Shown here: one piece after another, positions 10,892-23,064 of the stretch
How the letters are laid out: each line of letters begins with the position of its first letter
Position numbering within the stretch: the first letter of the stretch is position 1
Source of the DNA: Polytrichum commune
Taxonomy: Eukaryota > Streptophyta > Polytrichopsida > Polytrichales > Polytrichaceae
Direction of reading: 5' to 3'
Length of the DNA stretch: 60,000 nucleotides
Assembly (NCBI GenBank): GCA_950295325.1
Contig: OX485803.1
Location: forward strand, 4,652,001 to 4,712,000
Translations under genes and position numbers: made by a program
The notes under the pieces: generated by a model
What the model was told of the DNA's origin: nothing
What the model saw: the letters and a program-made list of their open reading frames with translations, nothing else
Database searches by the model: none

Positions 10892-11580
10892 AGAGGTTAG
10901 ATATGCTTAATATTACACTAGAGCCCACCTCCCCACAGAGGCAAAACACCTTATATTGCATCACGGTACACCGTGATCAATACAAGGCTAACATGCTCAC
11001 ATTCATGCCGGTACCAAGATACGGGCGTTATTTTTTCTTTTCTTTCTTGGATTGGAGTGTGGTTAGGCGAGGATCGAATAGCAAACACCATAAAGGCACT
11101 TATTTGGAAGAGATTGGACTACATCATCTTCAACCCTCATCAACTACTCCACATTCACTAGTGCTTACAATTGGGAGGGGGCATATAAATGCACTTAAGG
11201 AATCAACAAAGTTGCACTTTCAATAAGCATAACTAAATAAAGGGAAATTTTATTTATTATTATTATTATTTTAATCAATCCTTCATCGTAGGTTTGCTAA
11301 TGTAATACAAGTTTCGTTGTGTAATTTTAATCGGTAGAAGTTTGAGACATTACATTACTCAAATAATGAGTTGCGTTCATGGGCCCTGTTGGAGATTCGA
11401 GAACAAAGCTTCTCAATGCCATAATCTTAGTGCTTCAGATCGAATTTGAAGGCATGGCAACTGAACACAACTCATGAGTTGAATGATGTTATTGCATATA
11501 TAGTTGTTCCTCTAAGTTGTTCCATCCCTCGTATAGTATTTTGCAAAGGCCATCCTTCCTAGTGGAGAGGTCTCTACAAA
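10892..11580. other. Non-genic interval with repeat fragments
   Basis: No gene is supported. A TTATT tract lies at about 11251-11272. Segment 11285-11350 ('gtttgctaatgtaatacaag', 'ggtagaagtttgaga') belongs to the repeat family at 32750, 39455 and, inverted, 34640 and 47570. Segment 11365-11480 resembles 29085-29215 ('gttcatgggcc', 'agattcgagaa', 'gcaac'). Confidence 0.45.
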
Positions 11581-11587
11581 GTCAAAG

Positions 11588-12250
11588 TCACCGGTCCACA
11601 TTGTTCCAAAGGTGTTTGATAGGAATCATATCAGGGGAAGGTGGACTCCGTGGAAACATTGTGACTGCGTGCTCGTTGAACCCTGTGACTATTGGCATGT
11701 TGGTATGCTTTGGGTCATTATCATTTTGATACACCCACTCATCCGTTTGTTTTCCAAACTTCACCACTGACATGCTCAGGTTGTCCTATAAGATGTTCTA
11801 ATAATGCTCGCTAGTCATTTGTCTTTTGATTGTGGTTAGCTCTCCAATGCCCTCCCAATTCATGCAACCCCCAACCATGATGCTCCCTCCTCAATGCTTC
11901 ACAATCTCATTAACCACATGATTGCTTAGGGGTTCCCCGAGCCTCTTCCAACATCACTCTCGACCATGAGACCCCACAATGTCGAGTTTACTTTCATCTA
12001 AGAATATGAATTTCCTCCATTGCTCCTCCATTCAATCCTTATGTATTTTTCCTGCTCATGCCTTAATTGTTTGTGACAATATGGAAGGGCATGTTTTTTC
12101 TTCTTCTTACAACAAGTTGTAGTCCTTATCACTTTAGTGCTCTTCTTACTTTGGATGCCTCGACTTCCCTTATCTCCTAGCTTCTCCGTAGCCCCAAAAT
12201 GACATAACTAATTGTTGATGGTAGTGTTTCTAGTTTCCTAGTTGTTGTAT
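11588..12250 (-). pseudogene. Tc1-type (DD34E) transposase relic
   Basis: The minus-strand translation gives WRKFIFLDESKLDIVGSHG, then VKH, a stop, GGSIMVGGC, and finally WVYQNDNDPKHTN and SPPSPDMIPIKHLWNNVDR. These match the Tc1 transposase signature blocks (FSDES, KHGGGSVMVWGC, QQDNDPKHT, SPDLNPIEHLW). The first catalytic Asp is at 11996-11998 and the second at 11720-11722, 92 residues apart. The third catalytic position is 35 residues further on, at 11615-11617, giving DD34E spacing, but there Glu is replaced by Lys. In-frame stops and frame changes upstream confirm that it is dead. The N-terminal HTH region is only weakly traceable to about 12250. Terminal inverted repeats were not found. 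Confidence 0.8.
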
Positions 12251-15200
12251 GACAACCATGTAGTTCAATACGGAGGACAATAGCATGTGCATAAATTTCT
12301 AAGGAAATTTTGGACATGATGGAAGGGAGAATTGAGCCAAGGGACTCATGAATGCAATGGCAAAAGTGTTAACCTCTGAGTTATTGCATACTATAACATA
12401 GATTGCTCCCAGAATCCAACAATCTTGAAGAGGTCCAAAAGTAATGCAACACCCAAACTCATGTTTTTGACCATTTATTGTTGGGCGTGTGAGTTCGATC
12501 ACCATGGGAATTGATGTGAGGCTAGCTACATACTTATATCTAGACCATGTTGGCACCACGTGACGTAAGTTTTTCTCCATTCCCGAGAAAATGTCGAGTT
12601 TGTGAGTTTGTAAAGGGTGTCGCATTCATTTGGGAAGCAACCATATATACCAACTCCTCTACATCAGAGGACCCTACTTCGAGACCACAATGTTAATTCC
12701 AATACTCCAAATAACCATCCAAAGGTGACATCATCAATCCTTTATCTATCATTGCTTCTTTGAAACCTTTTCTTTTTATGGCTAGAGTGAAGTTATTGTG
12801 ATTACCGTCTTCACAAATCCAATGCATTCTAGGAGGTGCCCACAATGTCACCCACCTCTCAAGCACCAATACACATATAAGGTAGATGAGGCTAATGTGG
12901 ACACCTCTAGCCCTGTGGAATCTTGAGCCTCTAGTCAATGGATTTGAGCATTGGAAGCTTGAGCAAGTTAGCAATTACGAATCGTGACCAAAGAATTTGA
13001 AATCTTGACATTGGTGTTGAGGAGAAGGTGTTGATCTAAGTTTTGGAATCAAAGATTATTTATTTCCCAATATGGTGTTACAGGGGGGAACTCCTCCATC
13101 ATTCAATGTTGTTTAAGTGGACAACATCACTAGTAGATTTTACATCGGTCATTTGCCAATAAAAACCAAGTTTAATGTCAATATTGATTGCATTACGTTT
13201 CTAAAGTAGTCACAAGTGAGAGAAAATGTCGATGAATTGGTTTTTCATTATAGAACAATTGGCAATACAAGTTGATGAATTAGCAATACAAGTTGATCGG
13301 CACCTCACAACCACATACCGCCTCCTAATTTGCTCAACTCGCCCACCAAAATCAAACATGTTAGGGTTCGGTAAGTAGAACTCCTAACGATGGAGGGTGG
13401 TGGGTGTAATTTCATTTCTATATTGTGGTGACTAACCCAAATATCATCAACATGACAACTAAACTAGCATGTATTACTCATCTACTGAATTAGGATGACT
13501 ATACTATCAATTAAAAGCCAAAAATAGGTGTCCAATTTAGAAAGTTTACCAAATTATATTTGTTTACCTTAAATAAGCAAGTCTAAAATCTCACATCTAA
13601 ACAACTACGCTAGACCCAACCTCCTTAAATGAGCAATCACACGAGCCACCCATGTCAGTAGACTCCCTCATAAAGTCCTCTAGCACTTTACTTACCTCCC
13701 GAATGATATATAAAGGCCACCCCTTCCCATGTAGGAAACCTAACTCTTCATTCACCTACCTAGGATTGTCATATTGACAAGTCTCAGTTGGAAGTGTTGC
13801 TTTCACAAACACCTTACAAACATCCTAAGAGATGATGCATAACACTACATATCTACATTTGATTATTGTGTCGTTATAGTGTATGCCTTCCATGATGTCA
13901 TGTTTTCCCTTCCGCAAAATCAAGGTCTCAAACAAAGCGCCTCATTGAGTTCTTACAATATTTAAGTTGCATTCCCAACAACACCTCCGATGTCATCTTA
14001 AAATACCACATCTTAAAATGTCATCTTAAAACCCATAGGAAATACATTAGGTATACATGTGTGTAATGTATCATCACTTTAGGGATATATTACACACATG
14101 TCCTTAATTACAAAATGCATAACGGTAGCATATACAAATTTATCCTTTATCGCCTTGAATAGCTTCTTATAGATGACCATGGACTTCTTGCAAGCACTCC
14201 CCATATACCCCCTCCCTTTGACCTACCACACCAACCAATAACCTTTTTGAATTCAAACACACCCCACCTTCGAATCCGCCCAACCATGAACTCCCCTTTG
14301 CTACAATACCCATAGCATGCACTTTCGCTTATAGTCACTCCACGTACCTATTACGGTCCTCTTCCAAAAGTTTGAAACCTATCCGACAACTTGCAATCAA
14401 CAACCATAAGGCAAACTCCCAACACATTACATAGTGGTGACGAAACTAGGGAGAATTTGCAAAGCATGGAGGAACTTGGGAGGTTTGAGCACATTGTGTC
14501 TCTCACATTTATGCAAAGATGGATTATTCTTGGATTAAAACAAAATTTTGGATTTATAATGAGCATACATACATAGGCACCATAAAATGCAAGGTAAAAA
14601 CAAGGTGTTGAAGTAGAGCCATAATTAAGGATGGAAGATGAATTCAAGAGTAGTTTTGGTTCTCACTAGAAAAGAAGGGTTTCTTACAAAAGACCATGGG
14701 TGATTCCAAATCAAAGTCCTTGTATTTTGTCAATATAGTATCATGGGAATTTATGATTACTTTATGTACAATTCTACTGAATTTGGCTACTACCCCAAGG
14801 GTGGACTCTACACTAAAATCATGACTGAAGAGCGTGAATGACTATGAAATAAACCCCCAATATACAAGAAATGTGGAGATAAACTATTGCATACACACTA
14901 ATGGTATGATAGATGGACTTGTGTATTTATACTAAGGATTTCAATATAATGTTTTAAATGCCTCCAATACATACAAAAAATACAAATCATGTAACAAATA
15001 GGTCTTTATTACATTTATGATTCACTTTCGCATTTCATTGAGATATTTATAAAATTGATTTTCATCCACGGGATGTAATTTATTACAATTTGACTCTAGA
15101 ACTTACATGATTAAAGCTAAGGGGATAATAACGTCCAGATTTACCACCATATGAGCAGTTAAGTCAAAAGTCCACTTTGATCAATTTCAATATCATACCA

Positions 15201-16784
15201 ACATAACCCTCGCTCCATATGCAAACGACAGGCCATCAATTCAATAGGTTCTCTATATTCTATCATCTATTACCAAAATTTAGGACACATTCTATAAACC
15301 CTTCCAATATGTCAAGTCTCGGTAGTCAAAGGCCCTATAGATGTAGATGTTCCACCATGACAATGGCACAATCCTAAGAGCATAATTGAAGAACATTGAA
15401 AGAGCCTCCAATTTGGCAAAAACCTAGAACACACACACACACACACACAAATAAAAACAATAAAAATTAAATCCTAACAAAATTAAAATCCTAACAACAA
15501 TGAACATTGTAGTCATCATGGACGGTAATCACTCATAACAATGCTTGAGAACATGAGTTGGATGAATTTAGCACATCTACAATCAATTTTTTCTCTAAAC
15601 CTTAGGGCCCCCTTTTGTACAACTACCTTTACTTTTGAATTGTTAATAGCTTTGGTATATGTACACACTAGAAAATCCCCATTTTATATATTATGTACAA
15701 TACCCCTTCGTACACTAAGTTAGTTTGTACGTGGTATGGAGAGCCCCCCTGCACGTCCAAGGGGGTGCCTACTACACTAAATAGGTTTAGTAATGCAACC
15801 TTTTGAATACGTAGTGTGACTTTGTGGTTCATGTGATAAAGCCAAGTTAGTAAGATAGAGTCAATGTCACATATTGACATGTGGATACACATGGAGTTGT
15901 GTGAGTTTGTTTCCTTCAATAATTTTGGTTTCATATCAAAATTACTATAAATATTATGGACATTTATGAACATCAAAATCTTGGTGTTAGTGACACTAAC
16001 GATTGACTCTGGTTTGGTTCACCCCTAAACTCTCAAGCCTATGGAAGGGTTGTCTTCAGTTCATTTCACTCATATTGGCCATGAGATTTCATGGATAAAT
16101 TTTGAGGTTAAAGCGTGATGATTCTATAGGATCTTGAAACATGGAAGATGAAATATTTTCAGGGAAAAAATGGGTGTGAAATACCCATTGGAGTTTTATA
16201 TCGTAAAAATTGAAGGAGTGGGTGCACATGATGACATCATTTTTGACCCCAAAAAAAGAGTGACCAATCGAATTCACTTGGGAAGAGAGTGAAATACATG
16301 TGTGATCCAATAGGTGGAAACAACTCAATAGTTGCTTATCTCCACATATTTTGATGCCCATATGTGCAAATCACAATAGTCTAGCCACCTTGCAATTGGA
16401 GTACGTAAATCATCCCCTTTTCTAACTGCATATATCCAAAACAATTCTTGAAAGCCAAAGCGTGTCCATGACTTGAAATCGAACAATTGGTGTGAGCACA
16501 AAGGCCATATTTACAAGAACGCCAAGAATTATTTCAATTTGACCAAACTAGACATTTTTGATGCTCGTGTAAAGTTTACATTGCAATGGCAAGCATCGAT
16601 TGGAGTCAACACCCTGACATGAGCTGGCAACACAACAAAAACATCACCACTTCCCATTTCCCATTTTGTATTTACCCATTACATGTTATATTTAGGAGGA
16701 GGGGTTAGTGACTGGCGCCATAAGAGTCAAATCGTACCTCAATTTCTCTCCCATCCCCTCTTGTCACGTGAACTAATTTGAGGG
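12251..16784. other. Long gene-free interval
   Basis: About 4.5 kb with only short ORFs. Two minus-strand ORFs (12299-12625, 108 aa; 12693-12974, 93 aa) have somewhat protein-like composition, but no motif was recognised and they are in different frames. A perfect (AC)n microsatellite of about 10 units lies at 15429-15449. No RNA gene or bounded transposon was found. Confidence 0.35.
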
Positions 16785-17720
16785 GTCCTCCCTTGCTTCC
16801 CCAAAATATGTGATTGGCCGTTGAACTCGTCCCAAGACCACTTCGGTTTACATCAAGGAAAACATGTAAGAGTGACCATGGAACTCGAGATCCACAAAAA
16901 GCCTATTTTCATACCTACTTCATCCATTGTCATTGTCCAACCGGTTTTGTGGTGAGAGACGCAAAAGAGGTTCTCAAGGGACCATGTCAGAAGAATACCG
17001 TTTCAATTATTATTTGTCCCCTTGTCAAATGGTACTGTAATTACGCAGAAAGAAGGGGAGAAGTAAAACATGCAATCAATAATAACAATAACCATAAATT
17101 CCCAAACTGCCTTTTTTTCGGACATGTTATTGAAAAATCAACATACCTATCTTCGGTCCATGGTCACTCCTCGTGGTTCACGTTCAGGGCCAGTTCACAC
17201 TATGGCCAAACTTCAAGAGGAGAAGCGTTTGGACCAATGAAAATTCAAAAATGTCCAAAGTCCGTCCTCTCGGCCTTCACACTAGAGGCCGAAGTCCAAA
17301 GGACGTCGCCTCCAAAAGAGCCTAGGTGGCAACACTTTTAGGAAGTTATGGCGCCAAGAGTTCGGCCTCTCGAGCCAAGTTTGGGTCGAGCAAAATGCTC
17401 GACCCAAACTTCCGTCGAGAGGCCGAACTTTTTTTTTCATTAAAATATTCAAAATATGACAATGGACTATTTTAATATACTTTTTCAGCCCAGAGGCTTC
17501 TCCTCTCGACATAGTTTGGTCCAGAAAAGTGACGCTTCTCCTCTTGACTTGGGCATAGTGTGAACCGGCCCTCAGTGTACACCTAGTGAGGGGCCCAAAA
17601 GGCTCCAAAATTTCTTGTCTTGAGAAACGCGACCACGTAAGTGTGACCATGGAAGTGTGACCTTGAAAAGTGCCCCTATGAGATGGGACAACTTCATGGT
17701 CCATGACATAAACACCCCCC
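16785..17720. mobile_element. MITE of the 'catggaccatgaag' family, copy 1, split by a nested MITE
   Basis: It is collinear with 19234-19783 on both sides of the nested element at 17187-17571: 'gttgaactcgtcc', 'gtaagagtgaccatggaact', 'ccattgtcat..gtccaac', then after the insert 'acacctagt.aggggccc' and 'caacttcatgg'. The right end reads 'catggtccatgacataaacacc', the complement of the left end of copy 2 (ggtggtttacatcatgg), so the family has about 30-bp inverted ends. The left end of this copy is degraded. ORFs of 175 and 140 codons here are structural by-products. Confidence 0.7.
17187..17571. mobile_element. Harbinger/Tourist-like MITE, copy 1 (385 bp, TCA TSD)
   Basis: Ends GGGCC(A/G)GTTCACACTATG...CATAGTGTGAACCGGCCC are inverted repeats of about 22 bp. 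They are flanked by TCA at 17184-17186 and 17572-17574. The empty site is visible in the sister host repeat at 19667-19669 (gTTCAgtatacacc), proving the boundaries. A 3-bp TNA duplication and GGGCC start fit PIF/Harbinger. The interior includes a GAGGCCGAACTC-type palindrome around a ctcgaccca core. Copy 2 at 22703-23064 is in the opposite orientation. Confidence 0.85.
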
Positions 17721-18346
17721 GAGAACTATATATAGCTCAACTCCCACATTGACTAATGCTACATATATACGGAGGAGGATATATAGTATTATAGTTGCAC
17801 GTAAACATGTGTTTCTTAATGCACCGAGATCCCATTCACCTAAATTTCCAATAAATAAGAAATTATAAAGTAATGCTACGGCATGGAAATTCCATCATTC
17901 ATTCGATCTCTTCCTGATGATTGCCAAGACATTCATTAGGGTATTTATGGTATAGAGGAGTTTGGTTTACTTTACAGCTCCCTCCAATTCCTGAGTAGCA
18001 GAATACAGATAGCAAATAATAAGTACGTGGAGGGCTCTTAATATAGCTATAAGGGTCAAGCGCCTTCACTCCCCCCTTTCCCACTTTTGGAGCCTTTAAT
18101 GCTCCACCCCTCCAGCTGTGCAAGCCAATCCAATAAAGGTAGGGAGGGTGACGTGGCGCTCACTCATTGGGTGGTCATTTATGAGTAGGGTGCATATTAC
18201 TCTATACTATACTTATTGATGAATGATGTGTCCTATGAAGGACACTTGTTGTGTCTAAATTAGTGTGGCTTAATATTATTTAGTGTTGCGTATTGCTGTA
18301 ATAGTTTACTGAGTTTATCATTTTTTTTACCCAAATACCTTAAGTG
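17721..18346. other. Non-genic interval
   Basis: No gene or bounded repeat was recognised. Short fragments such as 'attatttagtgttg' near 18280 recall the TA-MITE ends described elsewhere. Confidence 0.35.
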
Positions 18347-18754
18347 CACTAATAAATGTGATATGTTGTGTCATATGGTATTTAATGCCACTATGGTAAC
18401 TCTTCGGATGACACTTCTTCTGGATAAGTGAACAAATACTGTCTTTCGTGATTGATGGATGAGTGAGTGAATTCATCCGTTGGCCGAAAACCCTACCTTA
18501 TCTTTTTGTCAGCAACTTGTGATGAAATATTGGTCATAGATGATTGAAATTTGGATGAAAAGTCACTTGGTAAGTGACAATGCTTGCAACACTGTACTTC
18601 TATAACCCCACCCCACCCCCCAAAAAAAGAAAATTTGCAAGGAATGACAAATAATGGTGGGTTAACATTTGGTGTTGGTGACACTATACCGTGGTTTACA
18701 ATTAGTATTGAGCATGACAATTAGACTTGGTGACACTCATTATCAGATTTAGTG
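18347..18754 (-). mobile_element. TA-flanked MITE, inverted copy
   Basis: Read in reverse, it follows the elements at 29881 and 37713 block by block: 'caatactaattgtaaacca', 'tgttaacccaccattat', 'catgacaatatttcatcaca', 'ttgctgacaa', 'ggccaacggatgaa', 'agaagtgtcatcc', 'accatatgacac'. The right end is TTTAGTG followed by TA at 18755-18756; the left end starts CACTAATAAATG. It carries an extra C/A-rich stretch near 18606-18630. Confidence 0.7.
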
Positions 18755-19233
18755 TAGTTAGTGTTCACATTGAAAAATATGATATAACTTAGTTTGGTAA
18801 CAAGTTATAGCACCACTTAACTCCAAATGGGCTCCCGCACTAATTAGACAGAATAGTGTATTGTATGGGTAGGATGATCTATAATATAGCAAGTTCACAT
18901 GGGGTCCCAAGTCTCAAGTCCACTTGTGTTGGCAAGTTCGAACATGGAGGCAAAGTCCCAACTTTTGCACTTCAAGAACCTGTTAAGATATGGTTTATTT
19001 TCATTAAAGTCGGGTCTTGATTATTTTATGCAAATAAATTCTCAATACTTATGTTAAGAGTTGGGTTTTTACTCAACCTAACTCTCACCACAAGTCACAA
19101 GTCTTGCCTCTAAAAAGTTTCATGTAGGCATCCATGTCATACGTCGGACTTGGGACCCCATGTGAAGTGAAAAGTCCCAACTTTCATCCTTTCAACGGCA
19201 TAAATGAATTGACCTCAAGTGACTTGACATTTA
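18755..19233. other. Non-genic interval
   Basis: No supported ORF. It contains a loosely repeated phrase ('gggtcccaagtctcaagtcc' near 18902 and 'gacttgggaccccatgtgaa' near 19145) in inverted orientation, giving a weak 240-bp foldback. Confidence 0.35.
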
Positions 19234-19783
19234 GGGGTGGTTTACATCATGGACCATGAAGTCATCCCTTGCTCCTCTGAAATATATGATTGTTTGTTGA
19301 ACTCGTCCTGGGACTACTTTGATTTACATCAAGAAAAAAAATGTAAGAGTGACCATGGAACTTGAGGTCCCCAAAAGGCATGTTTTCAAGACTACATTAT
19401 CCATTGTCATGGTCCAACAAGTTTTGCAATGAGAGAGGAAAAAAGGTTTTCTCATTGCAAATGTAAAGGGACCATGGCAGACAAATGTCGTTTTATTTTT
19501 AGAAACATTTTTTTCTTGGTGCCATAGGCTTCCATAGTTACCAGGAAGGCAGGGGAGAAGGTCAAATATGAAGAAAACTCCAAATATTGGCATTTTTGGA
19601 CATATATTATACATTAATAGAAGCACATCCATTTTTTGTTGTGTGGCCACTTCTCATGGTCCACGTTCAGTATACACCTAGTTAGGGGCCCAAAGGTTTC
19701 AAAAATGTGTTTTGAAGAAATCGGATCATGGAAGTATGACAATGGAAAAATGCCCTTTCACATGAGGCAACTTCATGGGCATA
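19234..19783. mobile_element. MITE of the 'catggaccatgaag' family, copy 2 (uninterrupted)
   Basis: It starts ggggtggtttacatcatgg and runs about 550 bp, collinear with 16785-17720 but without the nested element, so it serves as the empty-site control at 19667. The right end stops at 'caacttcatggg', short of the full inverted end. Non-coding. Confidence 0.7.
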
Positions 19784-20642
19784 GCCGACGTGTAAGGGTA
19801 AGGGTGAGTTTCCGTATAGGCCGCTCGCCCACCAAACTATAGCACGAATAAGTACAAACCCACCCAACTGGTGAGGGAATTCGGTGGGGCAGGGTTCTTA
19901 TGTGCCAACTAGCGACTCCCATCTTCTCAACTCTTGGCCCACCTATTAACCTCGTCCTCTTGGTTATCAAGGACGGAGTTCTAAACTAACATTGGTTCTC
20001 TTGAGTCTTCAACCAATCTTACTTTTTACATGACTGACACTTGGAAATGGAAGATTCTTCAGTGGACACATGAAAATCTAACGACCCATGTCCATGGCCC
20101 TCCATATTCTAGTGAACCTCCAGAATGTGCTTGAACTACATGCTTAACTACACCTCCGACCCACTATTATCCAGAATCTAGTAGGGGAGCCCCATCATTT
20201 GCGCCCCCCCCCCCCCCCCAACACCTCACTTGCATAAGTTGCATGTTCTCCATTTAGTTTATTAGATTATACTTGCTTGTTAACTTGCCTCCTGTATGTA
20301 TGTGAACAGGGAGAATCATGAGCCAACTGAACTTGCTCTCTTTATTATGAACTGCTTGTTCTTAGAAAGGCGGCTCCTCTTATTCCTTCTTCAGCTTATT
20401 ATAGTGATTATTTTCTTTTCAAAATACAGTTCTGTTCGATTCCCAGAGTTTTGATTCTGAGCTCGTACTTTGGGAGCACGAACCGGTCGATCTATAATTA
20501 CATTGGGTATCCCATTTAGTGTGGGCTGCCTATTAGGGGGTGTGGGAAATTAGTGAACATGATATTAAAATTTCTTTGTGCTATAACATTAGTGCCACGA
20601 TAAGGTTTAGGGTTTCGGGTCACAAAATTGTGCTCGGGGTCC
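19784..20642. other. Non-genic interval with poly-C tract
   Basis: No gene is supported. A run of 16 C residues lies at 20204-20219. The remainder is unique-looking sequence with short ORFs only. Confidence 0.4.
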
Positions 20643-20862
20643 CTTCACACTATGGCCATCCAAGTCGAGAGGTTGTGGGATGGAATGGCCAAACTTTGTT
20701 GAGAGTCCAAAGAAATGGGCTGAACATAGCCAATATATACAGGATTTGGAGCCTTCGGTCGGGTGTAGTGTGAAGCTTCCAAAGGCCAAGGTCAAAGTCC
20801 AAACCTTTAATTTGGCCATGAACTCCCACAACCTCTCCGACTTGGACGGCCATAGTGTGAAG
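20643..20862. mobile_element. MITE with 42-bp inverted ends (CTTCACACTATGGCC)
   Basis: The left end 'cttcacactatggcc' followed by 'tccaagtcgagaggttgtgg' pairs with the right end 'ccacaacctctccgacttgg' and 'ggccatagtgtgaag'. The 220-bp element shares the ttcacactatgg core with the Harbinger-like family at 17187 and 22703 but not its GGGCC tips. A second, partial right end follows to about 20900 ('aagcctccaatggccaagca' repeats 'aagcttccaaaggccaaggt' at about 20773). Confidence 0.65.
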
Positions 20863-20900
20863 CCTCCAATGGCCAAGCACAAAGTCCAAAGGAAGAAGGA

Positions 20901-21671
20901 GCATCCCACTTTGTTCCATGTCCAAAACAACCCCTCCGATCTAACAGTCAAGATCATGTGAGTTTTTTTTTTATAAATATTATGAATAAAAGTTGACGAC
21001 CTCTTGACTATAGTTTGGGTTTCCACACATTAATTTTCTTGAATGTATGGTAAATGAGCACATGTTGATGAATTAAGTATCACTCGGTGAAAATTTCAGC
21101 CCTCATTAATTTTGAGATTTGGCTAAATAGTGTGAGTTCCCGGAATTACATTGTTTATGGTATTTGGTATCACATATGTAATAGTGTCACTTACCCTATT
21201 TTGATGTGTATCCTAGGTTACACTAACGACCAACAACTTCATCATTAGTGTCACCTCATGACACTTGGTTCTCAAGTGCACTTACTAATATCATGGCATG
21301 GGTATGTTCAATAGTGTTATGAGGTGTAAGCATATCTTACACAATGGTCTACAAGTTACCTAAATCTGTACATGATTGACACTTGACATAAGTATGCTCA
21401 AGAATATCTTCCTCTTGCATATTAAATTGTAATCACATGACACGTGCCATTAGGTTACTCAATAAAATCTTCCCCATTCATACTAAAACGCCAAACTCTC
21501 ATCTTAAGTATCCCAATGTGTTGCACTAAATGTCATCATGTAATTCATTTTTAACTTAGAAAAGTTATTTATGTTGACCAATAGTCCCATATTGACAATT
21601 AGTGGATGCGACACTTTGAGACCTCTAGGCATCTAGTTTACGCCCTTCACAAACAGTGTACGTGACAATAA
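20901..21671. other. Non-genic interval
   Basis: No gene. Several 'tagtgtcac' and 'cactaa' phrases between 21120 and 21330 look like worn TA-MITE debris, but no element could be bounded. Confidence 0.35.
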
Positions 21672-22157
21672 GGGTCACTTCACACATGAGACCATTACAC
21701 CTCAATCACTCTCATTGGTGGAAAAGGCGGAGTCGGTCCAAGTTCGCTTCACACTACGTTGGAGGGACCAACATAGTATGTGAATGCAAGATGGATGTGA
21801 GGTCTACATGGATTCCTATATGACATCAAATGGATCATGTTTCACGGTCACTCGAATTATATTCAAAAACCACCTCTTGGAAGTAGGCCTAACACAAAAC
21901 CATGCAACCATGGCACTCCGAACGCTCACGACAATTGTTGTATGCAATTTTATCATGTGTGAGGACCCGTATGAATAGAAATGTATTGAAATAGCATTTA
22001 GTTAAGGGCCCGGTCACATATGACTTCACACTACACTTGAGGTTCCGTGACCACACTACATGATTTTGGAGGTGTGTGTGGGACGGCCTTTGGACACTTT
22101 CTTTTGGGCTCTCATAATTTCACGGTCACGGCTCCGGGCTCGTGTGTGAAGTGGCCC
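21672..22157. mobile_element. GGGCCACTTCACACAC MITE, copy 1 (486 bp, TAA TSD)
   Basis: Ends 'gggtcacttcacaca' and 'tgtgtgaagtggccc' are inverted repeats flanked by TAA at 21669-21671 and 22158-22160. Sister copies: 26114-26467 (truncated), 31644-32380 and 34986-35494 (both inverted relative to this one). A GGGCC start with a 3-bp TNA duplication fits PIF/Harbinger. Non-coding. Confidence 0.8.
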
Positions 22158-22622
22158 TAAATCCCCTAAACGGTGGAGCACCACAAGCACTAAATAGGAT
22201 AATGAGTGCAGTAGCCAATTATCCATGTTCATCGCTTACCTTGTCAGCCTATACCGGTATCTCCATGTACGTTGACTCGTACACTGCAATCTTATCAGGG
22301 GAAGGAATAATATTAAACCAAAAAAACTTCTAATTATGTGTTCGCTCTTCCTTAATTAACATTAATTAAAATGCCGCCTACCATCATGGCCCGGATTTCC
22401 GTTTCCGGTGTCATATTTAGAAAATGCAGCCAACTCCCATTAATTTCTAAGTGGCCCATTGGCCCGATGAGGGAGGATTACCTTACGGCAACCGACGACA
22501 GTGCATGTCCTGGAAAGAAATAGTCTACAGCCCCATGACGCAAGCTTGGCCAACAAATTTGCAGAGTTTGTTTGCTTGTTTGTTGTTTGTTTGTTGTGTG
22601 TGTGTGTGTTTTTCGTTTCCTT
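22158..22622. other. Non-genic interval
   Basis: No gene or bounded repeat was recognised. A TG-rich stretch at about 22590-22609 leads into the T tract of the following SINE-like fragment. Confidence 0.35.
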
Positions 22623-22699
22623 TTTTTTTTTTTTTTCCTGTTGTTTTGTTGTTTTCTTTCTTTTTTGAGACGGAAGGTCAACAAAGCCAACGCCAAGCA
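22623..22699 (-). mobile_element. SINE 3'-end fragment with A-tail (minus strand)
   Basis: A T-rich stretch, then 'ttttttgagacggaaggtca', 'aagccaacgccaagca', matches the tail end of the SINE at 36678-36895 ('tttgagacagaaggccgaca', 'ccaatgccaaagca'). It breaks off where the Harbinger-like MITE begins. The continuation is not immediately beyond that MITE. Confidence 0.55.
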
Positions 22700-22702
22700 T
22701 AA

Positions 22703-23064
22703 GGGCCGGTTCACATTATGCCCAAGTCGAGAGGAGAAGCGTCACTTTTCTAGACCAAACTATGTCAAGAGGAGAAGCCTTTGGGCTGAAAAAATATATT
22801 AAAATAATCCACGGATAAAAAAGTTCGGCTTCTCGACGGAAGTTTGGGTCGAGCATTTTGCTCGACCCAAACTTGGCTCGAGAGGCTGAACTCTTGGCGC
22901 CATAGCTTCCTAAAAGTGCTGCCACCTAGGCTCTTTTGGAGGCGACGTCCTTTGGACTTCGGCCTCTAGTGTGAAGGCTGAGAGGACGGACTTTGGACAT
23001 TTCTGCATTTTCATTGGTCCAAACTCTTCTCCTCTCGAAGTTTGGCCATAGTGTGAACCGGCCC
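22703..23064 (-). mobile_element. Harbinger/Tourist-like MITE, copy 2 (362 bp, TAA TSD)
   Basis: It starts GGGCCGGTTCACATTATG and ends CATAGTGTGAACCGGCCC, flanked by TAA at 22700-22702 and 23065-23067. It is the reverse complement of the element at 17187-17571 over its full length, including the central 'gagcattttgctcgaccca' palindrome. Copies in opposite orientation 5.1 kb apart could pair. Confidence 0.85.

Noticed and set aside
12299-12974. Two minus-strand ORFs of 108 and 93 codons
   Set aside because: No motif was recognised, they are in different frames, and there is no splice or repeat evidence joining them; left as undetermined.
16814-17341. 175-codon plus-strand ORF
   Set aside because: It crosses the junction between two nested MITEs, so it cannot be an ancestral gene.
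22440-22714. Lys/Thr-rich or Phe/Cys-rich ORFs on both strands
   Set aside because: They are produced by the T-rich and TG-rich tail of a SINE fragment.
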